A model generated the notes under the pieces. That model was given only the letters and a program-made list of their open reading frames with translations, was not told the DNA's origin and did not search any database. A program made the position numbers and the translations under genes. DNA of 64,000 nt from Rhodeus uyekii (taxonomy: Eukaryota > Chordata > Actinopteri > Cypriniformes > Acheilognathidae), in assembly GCA_037043235.1 (NCBI GenBank), contig JAWRVZ010000183.1, positions 868,001 through 932,000 on the forward strand, read 5' to 3'. Numbering within the stretch: position 1 is the first letter of the stretch; each line of letters opens with the position of its first letter. Shown here in pieces: positions 33,183-45,912 of the stretch.

Positions 33183-36100
33183 ATACACACACACACAACT
33201 CTGAAAGCACGTACGACGGTTGCCAGAAACCAGTTTTAAATAAGGATATTTTCTTTTAAAAACATATTGCTTTGCTTCAGAAGGCATTAACCCACTGGAG
33301 TCGTATGGATTACTTTTATGATGGAAGGATGCACTTTTTGGAGTTTCATAAACTCTGTTATGAACCCCATTTATACTGTGTTTATTTACTGGTTCTGACA
33401 CTCAGACATTGTGTTTTAAACTTTCAAACTTTAATGTTGTTTGTGCATTTGTCTTGAGACTCTTAGTGAACTATAAATCCTTCTGACTGCTGTAAACTTC
33501 TAGGATCATTCCAGTGTTCACAATGTAAGATTACATTTGTGTTTCAGATTTCTGCTTCTGCAGGGTGCATCTCTCTGCTCCGTGAACTGTGATGGGGATA
33601 TACCACTGGACATTGCAGAGGATGAGGCTACAGAGACACTGCTGCAGGAGCACACATTAACAAAGGGTTAGACAACACAACATATGACATGTCACATCAT
33701 GAATCTAATTGTATAAAAATTAATAAAAAATTAATAGTGTTGAGGTGCCAGAAATTAAAGCAATGCACATTTATTAAGAATAATCATCCAATCCAAGTTT
33801 GTTGGATTACAGATGCAAAGCACACAATATACTGTAGAACAGGGGTTGCCAACCTTTTTGAAACTGAGGGCTACTTCTTGGATACCGATTAATGCAAAGG
33901 GCTACCAGTTTGATACACACTTCCGAAATATCAAATTTGCTAAATTTACCTTTAATTATATGTCATTATTAATAATTAATGATATTCATCTGTGAAGACA
34001 CTGATCATGTTAATGATTTCTCACAATAATTATACAAGGTAGGAAACCTATCAATATGCAACACTTTATTTCTCTAAATCTCTGCAAGTATTTACATTTT
34101 CAAATGATCACTTCTACAAGATTTTTACCAGCCACTAACAATTTTTAACAAATCATGCACTACGTTGCACCATGTCTGTCCTGTATTCCAGTGTTTTCAA
34201 CCTTTTTTGAGCCACGGTACATATTTTCATTGAATAAAATCACAAGGCACACCACCAACCGAAGATGTTAAAAAATAATGCGAGTGTTCATGAAATGGTA
34301 TGGTTTTTATTCAGAAAAAAATATTTTCTCCAGTCTTTGGAGAAAGGTGATTTGTCTTTTTCTTTTTTACTATTTCGCCAGCTTTAGAGAACATTCTCTC
34401 GCATGGAACAGATGCAGGAGTACACAAAAACAGTTTAGAAAGCTGATATAAATGAATATATATTGCTTTGAATATACAACACTGAAATAAACTCAATCCA
34501 CTCTACTCAACAATAACGCAAATGCAAACACCGTCTACTACAACCCACGGTTTGGTTTCACTTTGATAAGAAATACAGCCGCCAGGTTTGAAACCCGTCA
34601 ACACTGATCGGGCTGTCAGAGCAATCAGGTGGTTCACTGCCGGAGTGAAGCAGTGTGTTTGCTTCAAACGTCATTTTCACGTGACTAGTGACGTCGGTAT
34701 CAGACGTAACATCACAACAGACGCGCACCATTGACGCTTGCAGTCGCTCAAAATGTGTTTTTTTGAAAAATTAGGTGAAATTGAATAATTTTCCGCGGCA
34801 CACCTGACGATCTCTCACGGCACACTAGAGCTATTTTTAGAACAGGCCCGCGGGCGACTCATGTGGTCCTTGGGGGCGACCTGGTGCCCGCGGGCATCAT
34901 GTTTGCGACCCCTGCTGTAGATTAAAAGCTTGAATGTCACCACAGTGAGGTTATTCAACAACTCGCAAGCTTTTGACCTCTCAGAGTCAAAAGCCACTTG
35001 ACGAAGACCTGCATGTTATTGAGTCAATAACATTAAGAGATAGTTAAATTTTGTCTGATTAACTCACTCTCATGTCCTTCCATAACTGTATTTTATGTTA
35101 AGAATATTTTTAGAAATACTCTTTGTATTTGCACATTTGTCAGTGATAACCAAAACCGTTTGAATTCCATTTTCAAAATAACATATTTTGAGTTCCTGAG
35201 ATGAACAAAATGCACACAGATTTAGAATGAAATAATTTTCATTTTTGGGAAAGCTATCCCTTTAGGGATACGGTAAGGTATTTTTACACAATGTTTTATG
35301 TAACGCTTTATATATTAACATTATATTCATTCACAGATAACTTGACAAAAAAGTTCCATAAGTATACATACTGTATATGTTTCTAGAAATATACAGGTTA
35401 GGACATTTACATAGAAAGATAGATTTTTCAGCTGGTTAGATGAAGAGTAATAATAATAATAGTAATAATAATAATTTATAATTTTAGATAATTTTCCTCA
35501 AAGAATCTTGCATATTTTGTTATTTCAATGCATAAGTGTAGGAAATACACTTATAATCAGTCCATCTCCAGCAGTCATGGCCTAATGAACTTAGAAAGTC
35601 TGACTGATAAACCAAAGGTCTCTGGTTCTCAGTAGAGCTGTAACGATACAATCGAATATTCGGTGCACCGAATATTTCTCTTCTGGCGAATACGTATCGT
35701 ATTCGCGAGGCTATGAACCGAATATTGGCGAATACAACCTGAACTTCAACTTATGGTCTGGTAGGCATAAAAAACGAAATTTCTTCCAAAAGCATGATTA
35801 AATCGGCACGCTTTTCAGTGCAGAGGTTCGGGAAGTAAACACTGACTAAAACGGAAACGATCGCTCATAGTGACATGTGCAGTGGCTGGCGAGTCACTGC
35901 TGGGCGAGTATGGAAGGGAGGTAACTCTGCTCGCGAGTATGAAAGGGTGGTATTGTTCGGCGGAGGTTACGACATCTGGCAAATTCATTAAAATAATTAT
36001 AAGAAATTGCCATTTTTACTTGGGCTGATTCAAATCTTGATTATATCTTCCTAGTATGAGGAAATCAGCTCAATTCATAACGCTACTGCATTTAATATAA

Positions 36101-39100
36101 ATTATCGTATGCATTGAAGTAGCGACAAGCCGTAGTGCAGTCTAGCATATATTCCCGCCACCATGTCGGACCTTTTTCCTTTCCAAAGTTACTTAATACT
36201 AATTAAGTTAAATATTTTGTTTTAAATGCCAGGGAGGCTATGTATTGTAAGCTGTGTGACAGTGCTGTGAACTGCCTAGTGTATAATATTGTTGTTTGTA
36301 CCTGGATGCATCTTTGAACTCAGTATGAACTGGTAAAGTCATTAAAGTGATGGTAAAATAATGTTTTCCTTTTTCTTTTCATGAAGTGTGTATTCGTGAA
36401 TAAGTATTCATATTCGTAACCCTGTATCGTGATACGTATTCGTATTCGCCACCTGCCGTATCGTTACAGCCCTAGTTCTCAGTGCCTTGCCCTTGAGCAA
36501 GGCACCTAACCTCCAAATCGCTCCCTGGGTGCCACAATGGGTGCCCCCTGCTCCGGGTGTGTCACGGCTTCCAGTGTGTGTGTTTACTACACGTAATGTG
36601 TGTGCACTAACTAGGATGGGTTACCACAGTGGTCCCCAACCCCCAGCGAAGTGGCACCGGGCCGCGGAGCGATTTCGCGGACCGGTCCATGGATGAAATA
36701 GTACCGGGCCGCGGAGCGCATTCGCGGACCGGTCCGTGAGCTGCTGCAAACGGCTGCAAGCGGCTGTGGCGCTGTGCCTATAGAGGCGTTTAAACAGTCT
36801 CGCGCAGACCCATCATCCCCCCCTCCCCCCCACCCCGGTCAACAATCTCGAGCGGGCACCGGTCTGCGGCAAAATTATCACACGTTTACCGGTCCGCGGC
36901 ACAAAAAAGGTTGGGGACCACTGGGTTACCATACTTGGCCTTCGCATGTCACTTAAACTGACCCTTATCTCTCATTAGGCATGGATGTGGAAACAGCTAA
37001 GCGGGCAGAAGAGGAGTGGATCATGCATGATGCCCGCCATTGGCTCACAGACGGATTACCTGCTAATATTTGCCACCCCAGGACTGGTGCTACTCCCTTA
37101 CATGTTGCAGCAGCTAAAGGATATTTGGAGGCCATTAAGTAAGTGTGAATGCATAAAGGAATTGTGAAAAAATCAAAACATACTAAACGACCCTTATTTG
37201 ACCAGAACCCTTTTCCCACCCTTATTTGATCAGTTTAACCCACTATAATCATGCAAGGTGTTCCTACTGTCTCTGTGCAAAGTGGAGGACTGTGGCAATG
37301 TTCTTCCAGCACTGTTTCCATTACTTTGAACTGTTTAGAGCAGAAGTCATCAGCTTCTTGTACTCTGCATAATATCTCAGCTTGACTGAATAGAAAAATG
37401 ATCAGTTGGTCATTGTTTAGAGATTGTTAAAGGTATTTTGAGTGTCTTCAAGCATGCTGCCTCGCTGCCCTTTTAAAGATTAATAATAATCATTCTCTCC
37501 TGATTTTAATACGGCTCAAGAAATGAGTGTTGAAAGCTGTGGGAGGGTTGAGAATGGTTAAAGAGGAGGAGAGAACATTGGGAGGAAGGCAAACCTACAA
37601 CACACTCACCTTGAGATAAATTAACTTAAAAGTTACCATGGAATCAAAATGTTTCATGGAATGTGGCAATATATCAATTTAAGTCATCATAAAAGGGCAA
37701 TTCCTATTTTTTATGGAATATTGCTGTATTTTTATTCTAAAAAATACAATTTAATTCTAAATGTTTTTCTGAAGCAAGACTGTTATTTTGAAATACAAGC
37801 ATTAATGCATTAAATTACATTTGAAAGCTGTCAGACATAGTTTAATTAAAGAGTATCTGTGAAAAACGTTGTCCTAAATCAGTATCAAACCTGTCAGATG
37901 AGATGTTATCGTTAAGCTGTATATCAGTGTCTCATGTTCTAATATTATTTTCATAACTTTTTTTCTCACCTCAGATTTGTTTTTTGTCCTTTCAGATATT
38001 AGACTGCACTCACGTGTGCTGTATCACTTCACTAAAAAATAAATTTGTAATTTTTTGATTAGTAGTTTTATTATTTTAGTAAGTCATGAAAGTAAAGTAA
38101 GTACCAATAAAAAAAGTAAAGTACCAATAAATTATGTAAATGGTACAGTGTGTTAGTTAGGAATTGCATACAGGTATGCTATTCATTCTATTAATCAGAA
38201 TCAGTGATTAATGACCATAAGAAAATGTGGGTGTCATGGCCAAACCAGCTGAGAACCACTGAGGGCCTTCGTAAACTTCCAAGAGGCCTCAAGATGACTT
38301 AAAAGGATTTAAAATAAGACAACAAAAGACAAAAAGCATTAAAATGTTAAAACAAATAAAAATAAAAATATATACTTATTTAAATATACTCCTCTCAGAA
38401 TCAAATCAAAGACAAGCATGTTAAAGGTGAAGGCTATGCAACCATCTCCAAGTAGCTTTAAATTCCTGTGATTACAGTTGCAAGTATTAGTAACAAGTTT
38501 AAGGTCCACAAGACTGTAGCCAATATCTCTGGGCACAGCAGCCAGAGGAAAATAAAAAAGTACAGTAATCCCCCGGTTTACGAGTTTAATTCGTTCCAAG
38601 AGCGAGCTCGTAACCCAAAATTGTCGTACACCAAAACAATTTTCCCCATAAGAATGCTATATTTCACTACATTGTAGCATTGCTTTTAATAACCAGACAG
38701 GTTCCTTCTCGTTCAGAGGTTTTATTGAGAACTAACGGATTGCTGTTCTGGCCGCAACCCACATCGTACATAACAGAAGAATCAAAGCTATCTCTGCTTC
38801 TCTCACTACTCCACTCTCTCTCTAGCCCCCCTGAAACCCCGCCCTCTTAAAGTGACAAGACTTAACTTATTGAACACATCAGATTAACTAGTTTCTTCAA
38901 CATTTGTAACGATATTACAACGTGAAGAATAGCGATCACAATTAATGCAACAACACGAGGTAAAACCGCTTTAAATCACTTATGTATATGATCTGTACAG
39001 AGATATAACTGTGTTATAGTATGCTCTAAAAGTCTATGGCCCTTTAAGAACGTCATTACGCCCTGGGTGCTGGACTGAGAACACACGTGAGCCTCATTAG

Positions 39101-42100
39101 TATGCAATGTGTCGTGTTGGTAACACATGCTCCGTTAATAAAGTTTCATCATATTCACAACAACTTCTAAAATAATGCACTGTGGTGAATGATGCACCCA
39201 AACTGAGCGACGCTGAGAGAATGAACGAGTTAAGGGGTGATAAAGGGATCTTTTCCACACAAAGATGCGCGTGGGCGAGGGAATATTTTTCTCATACACA
39301 GATACAATGCTCGTACACCGATTTGACTTTCCATGCTCTTATACAAAGTCACTCATAAACCGAGGTATTGTTGTAGAAGGATAGTGAGACTGGTAGACAG
39401 AGCCAAGGAAAACTTCCAAAGAGATACAAGCTTAACTCCAAGGTCAGTGTACACCAGTGTCACCCAAGAATGGCTGAGAACAAAACACTGGAATGTTCTG
39501 TTGTGGCCTTCAGTTGAAACATGCTGTTTGGAGAAGGTGCCTATACTACCTGAGACAGCTGAATAAGTTTGATCATGAAAAGTTGGCAAAATAACTTGTT
39601 GACAGAAGCTACAGAGATTGTGTGATTGCCTCTAAACAAAAACTGAAACAAAATGTTATGTTAAGGGTCCATTATTTTTGTCCATACCATTTTCATTTAG
39701 AATTTTGTTGTTGAATCAAATCTAAAGCAAATAGTTTTAGTTGAAAGAGGTAAAAGTTTTTTTTTTTTTTAATAAATATGGAATAAACAATGATGGATTA
39801 CTGGATTACTACTACTTTTGTCAGTTTCAAGTTACTTCAGGAAAAAATTGTGGTTTCTTTTTTCCATGGAAGGGTACCAACAAATCTCTCAAAAAAGTTT
39901 GACTTTTAGACATGGAAAAGGCATGAAAATTAACAATAATAATTATTATTATTATTAAACCTTATTACTGATTAAAAATGTTAAAATCCTTAGTCATACA
40001 TAATCAACAAGGGGAAAAGTCCTGTAAATTCATTGCTAAAAAAGAGTGAAAACTTGGAAATCCTAGAATTGTATTATTTTAATAAAAAAAAATTGTTACT
40101 GTATTTTTATTTTTTACAGAAACTTTAAGTGCCTATATATTAAAATAGTTTTTGAAATACAAACTAGGGTTCAGGGGGCCAAGGAGTCAAACCATTGAAG
40201 CGTGTTTTGTAATTCAGAGGTTATCTCTTGTTATCTGTGGTCTTTCAGAAATGCGTTTTGTAGGTGTTAGTGTTAGTGCAGATGCATGTGCTTACACAGC
40301 TCTAAGCATGTAAGTAGCTTTAGAAAAAAAAAACATTTTCACAGTTGCATTACTTCAAAAACCACTTAACCCTTTATATTCATTGTGTGATTTTAGTCAT
40401 CTGCAATGCATACAGTGCATGTCTGTTAGCATCTTAAAGTGTTTTAGTGTTTCATTACTCACTAAAACGAGCCTGTGTCTTTACATTATATTAAAGACAG
40501 TTGACGTAATACATCTTCTTTCATTCTTCTCTCTTTCTCTCAGATTGTTGTGCCAGTGTGGTCTGGATGTGAGTGCTAAAGACTATGATGGCTGGACTCC
40601 TCTCCATGCTGCAGCTCATTGGGGTCAAAGTGAGGCCTGCCGTCTGCTTGCTGAGCAGCTGTGTGACATGGAAGCCCATAGTAATGGGGTGAGTGATAGA
40701 GGGATTGAGTGTACTATTTGAGAAAAAAAGTTGAGCTAAACCATTTAACAGCAAAGTCTGTTTGCTTATAACTGTCAATGAGAAACAAAGCTGTTTACCT
40801 CAGACATGTATTCACCAGGAACGAAGGCAAATCCTCCATTGGGCCACATTTATATTTCAGGACAATTCTATCTTATTTCATGTATTCCTGTTTTTATGTG
40901 TTCACATCAAGAAATATAGTAACAATAGACAAAACGCTAATCAGAAAAACAGAAATGTACTATAGTTCTAAATGAGAAAGTAAAGGCAATCGAACAGCAA
41001 TAGCAAGAAATAAGTGCAGTGGGCTCATGCACTCTTAAAGGTAGAGGAAGTGTGGAGCTACTTTTCTGTGTCAAAATGCACCACAGTTGTGCAGGCAGCA
41101 GCAACACTGCAGTTGGCCATAATTCTGTTTCATAATGTGTGTGTGGGTGTACAAGCATGTTTGGGAAATAATAACTGAAAGTTTTTTTCTTTGTTGTTCT
41201 TCTTTTTAAGGGTCAGACTCCATTTGATGTGGCAGACGAGAGTGTTGTGTCTTTACTAGAAGAGCTGTCTCAACGACAGGCTAACGTGAGAACACACAGA
41301 CACAACTCTATCTAAACCATTTAGTCATTTTAGAAGAAATCTAATCTATTTGTAAAGATTGTCATTTAGTCCTTCTGAAAAAATGTTTCTTCTATTTGTA
41401 CTTTTATTTGGTGAAAGAGTTAACTCCTGTGTTTTTGTAACATTAACAACAAAAATTCGAAACAAAATTTTAAAGTGAGTTTGTCTTAGAAGTGCTCTGC
41501 TTTTTTCCCTTTGTTGTGGCAATATGAAAGAGAATAGACACTTGAGATGTTGAAATCTGTTTGACTATAATAACCATAAAATTATTCCAATGGACTGTAA
41601 ATATTCACTTCCATTACTCTTCCAGGCTGTGTTCATAGTCAGTAATTGTCCACTTATTCTTCACTTTTTCACATCAGTTACTATGAAAAAAATGTCTAAA
41701 GTAGCCAAGCGAAATAAACCAAATATTTTTTTTTTATATATTAAAAGGAAGATCCCAAAAAGCCATTGTCTGGTTTCATAATGGTTCATAACTAACTAAA
41801 GATTTGTAAGGCCCAGAGTATAGTTAACACACCGAAAGCCAGTGCATAAACAGATGTTTGTTTGGTTTTTGCTTTCTTTAAAAACCAACTACATTATTGT
41901 GTTAAATTATTAATAAATCTATTGATACTCAACTTCACTCATATTACTATGGTGTTTAATGAGAACATGAATTAAATCTTGTCTATTTATATCCAATACT
42001 AATGAAGTGTAATGATTCTATTCATTTTGTGTGTTTATTTTAGTGGAGGACTGAACAGGCTCTTATTGAACAACAAAATTCTCAGATTTCAAATGCTAAC

Positions 42101-45100
42101 TCTGCAAACAAGAAACGCAGGTGAGAAAGATGATTTGTCTTTCAGCCTTTGTCTGTCATGGGCATCTTCACTCATGTCTCTTTCTCTTAGAAGCTCTGTG
42201 TGCCGAATGAGTAGCAGGGACAAAATAAGTGTACAGGACCAGTCTAAAGAGCGAGGGGTCTCAGGTGGCCTTGGACTCAGCGATGAGAGAGAGAGCAGCC
42301 CAGGTTGGTTTGTCACTCTTTCCCTCTCAAACATATACAGCTGCTTTTTTCGTATATATGTACATGAATTATACATTTACAAGAGTACAAACTGTTTGAT
42401 GTTGTTTTGTTCTCTGTTCTAGAAAGTTCAACGGTATCGTCTCCAGAGAGCATTGTTCCTTCTTTAGGGGTAAGACACACACTCATCCGTCTTAGCTTTC
42501 AATGTCAGAATGTCCCTGCTGGAGCTTGTGAATAATCACTGTATGTTTGTGTTTTTCAGACCAGTGAGGATAAAGAAGTCAAGGTGAATGATCAGGACAG
42601 AGCAAGTCGCACAGCAGTTGTGCAGCCCACCCCTCAGAGGCGAGAGTCACCTGTTGAGAGCCCCAGTAACGCCGCTGGTGATGGAAGGAAGTAAGATCCC
42701 TTGAGTCAAAGAAATAAAAGCTTTACAAGAACACTTTTTATTTTCATGCTTTTATGTTACTGCTGTACAAATCTTATAGGCAACACTTTACAATAATGTC
42801 CATTAACTAACAGTAAGAAATGCATTTGTTACAAGATTTATTCATCTTTGTTAACTTTATTTAATAAAAATACATGTTCATTGTCAGTTTATGTCAGTAC
42901 AGGTTCAATAAATAATATTAACAGAAAACAACTTTTGATTGTATTAATGTATTAGTAAAGCCTTCATTCTAACTAATCTTAACAAATAGAACTTGATTGT
43001 GAAGGGCTGTCACATAAGGCAATATTTGAAGTGCAAATTCTTCAAGATTAGGCTGTGTTAGGGATGTTTCTTATGTTCAAGACATTTTTATATTGTAATA
43101 CATTTTAAAATTTCATTCTAAGCCGTATGTAAATAAATGTTACTGTTTTTAAAGATTTAAAATGTGTTCAGGAATAATGATTGCATTTGTTTTTCAGGTT
43201 TCAGGCTCCAGTAAGAGACGAAGAATCAGAGTTTCAGAGGAAAGCTCGGTCGCGTCTCATGCGGCAGTCACGACGATCGACACAGGTGTGTGTTCCCACC
43301 CCTAATCATACACACTGTACAGACTGTAACATGCTTAATTGTCATTACTATTAATTATGTTTTCAGGGAGTTACACTGACAGATCTAAAGGAAGCAGAAC
43401 GGAGTATTGTTAAGAGCAATGAACCTCAGCAGCTCAGTGTTCAGCCTGTGAGCCCCAACATAACAGTAACACCAGCTGAGAGAGGTGAGTCTTAATACTA
43501 TCAAGTGTGCAGGTGAAAAACCTGGATTTGCTCTTTCAGCTGACAGTAATGAACTTCAACCTTTTCAATTCAATATGAGTTTGTATGTATATTGAGAGTT
43601 TTCTCCCTGCAATAGACACAGAGCCAGTGAAAGAATCTGAAGAGGCACAGACAAGACTAGGAGTGAGAGATCGCAGGAAAGGGAGGAAAGAGAGACGTTC
43701 AACTGGTATTGTTCAGGTGGCTGAAGAGGTAAGCTACAATCTATTACAGCTGTCTCAAGTAAAGTGAAATGTGAAAATGAATGTTAAGTGTTGATTGTGC
43801 ACTACATTTTGAATTTATTTTACCCACTTTTTCGCAACGCTGCACATTATGCTTATGAATGCAATGTTCAATCAGAAGCCTTTAGATTCGTAACCAGTTA
43901 AGTTAATAAATGGATATTAGAGTTTTATGTTTTTTATAAATCAACATTCATAATCATGAATAATAATTTTTGGTCACAATAACTGTTTTTTATTATTATT
44001 ATTTATATACTTTATATGGCAACACAATATAATGGCAATATTTACATTTATACAGTTATTGTATAAATAATATATGCCACCTTTGAGTCACATTAAAGTC
44101 TGTGGAAGTACACCTAAATCCCATGTCAGATGCAGTTTCTGTTCCATCTTTGCAGTGTAAAGATGCCGTTGATAAAAATTAAGTTTAAGTATTTGACTTT
44201 AAAGAAAACACAGACACATTTAACAAGGTTTAAAAACAAAAGGTCCTTAAATGGTATAAAAAGGCTCCAGTAAATAAATTTCAGTTGGAAAAATTGCCCA
44301 AACTTAATTTCTAACCCTGACAAAGACACACATTGCATTGGAAACTCGGTCTCTCTTGTTTCATACTAATGCAAGTGGTGCCATTTTGCATTTTAGTTAA
44401 TGTTGTATTGAAAATTAATATATTTTTTTGGCATGTTGCTTTTGTTCAGACGGATGATATGGATGTAAATGAAGACCCTGAACGAGACCAGAACACAAGG
44501 TTTGTTTGGTGTGTTAAGTTCTCCTGGTGTACAGCTTTGTTTGGGTTGTTTTTTGTTCTGCTTGATCTCTCTATTTAGTTGTGGTTTTCGGGTTTGCCGG
44601 GTTTGTTGGAATTGGTGGGTTAATCAGTGTACAGTTGTAAATAAGTTGCTTATAACCTCACATTGAGAGTGTAATCCTTTACAATTATATTTTTAACAGT
44701 GTTGTTTCTTTTTGTAGTGATCCTCTGTTAGACAATTCCAGACACTCTTCTCTGTATTATAGAAAGGTAATGAATTTTTTTTTACAGAACGATCATTAAG
44801 ATACTGATGAGTTATTTATAAGCTGGTTCACATTCTTTTGTGTCATTATATGTGTTATCTCAGTTGTATCTGCAGGTGTTGCAAGAGAATAAAGATCTAA
44901 AAGAGAAACTACAGGAAGCTCAACTGCAGATAAATGAGAGTAAAGTTCAGCTGGAGAAACTCAAACAGGTGAGAGCTGATTTTTCTTTTCCCATGACTAG
45001 AGGAAGGGTAAAGATGTGTTGAACCACTAAAGTGAGAGATAATGTCTTTTCTGTTTGTTTCCATGCAATCAGAATCAAGAGAATGGATCAGACAGACCAG

Positions 45101-45836
45101 CCCTATTGGAGCTGGAGAGATTTGTAAGTTTTCACACTGTAAGCAACTACATGTTTTCCAGTTGATAAAACCGTCTCAAAAATTAGGAAATGCAGTTTTC
45201 TTCAAATTACTTAAATACCTTTGTTAGACCAACAGCACTGCCCCAATTAGTCAAACAGTTGTCTAAACAAAGAATTTCATATTAACGGTTTGTGATTGTC
45301 CAGCATGCATTGCAGCATGAATAAATTATGCAGTTATTTTTATTAGGTAACTTCATTTAAAAACAAAATAACAATTAATACAAATACATTTGCTGAACAA
45401 GAAACTGAGGGCATGATAGGTGGCCTGCAATATGGCTAGGGATTACTGTATATCTAATTAAATGTATTATTAAAAACATTCATGTAATTTAAGGTGAATT
45501 CAGGTTGATTGGGACACTTTCTCCCAGTCATCTCAATGACAAAAAGTGTCCCAATCAACCCAAGTTCACCACTGTATGATTCAAAATGTTAAAATGTGTT
45601 TGTACGTGCTATAATCAACCTAGATTAATACATTTTGTAAAAGTGTTGTTCATCGTTAGTTCACGTAATGCACAAATGTTAACTAAATTAACCTTATAGT
45701 AAAGTTTTTTTATTTTTATTTTTTTAAATGATCATTTTCATCTGCTCTCCACACAGGAAAAGAAACTTCTTCAGAGGAAAGCATCAGAGTTAGAAGATGA
45801 ACTCAGAGTAAGAAGAGTTTTTAAAATTGTTCAGGA

Positions 45837-45912
<76 letters not shown>

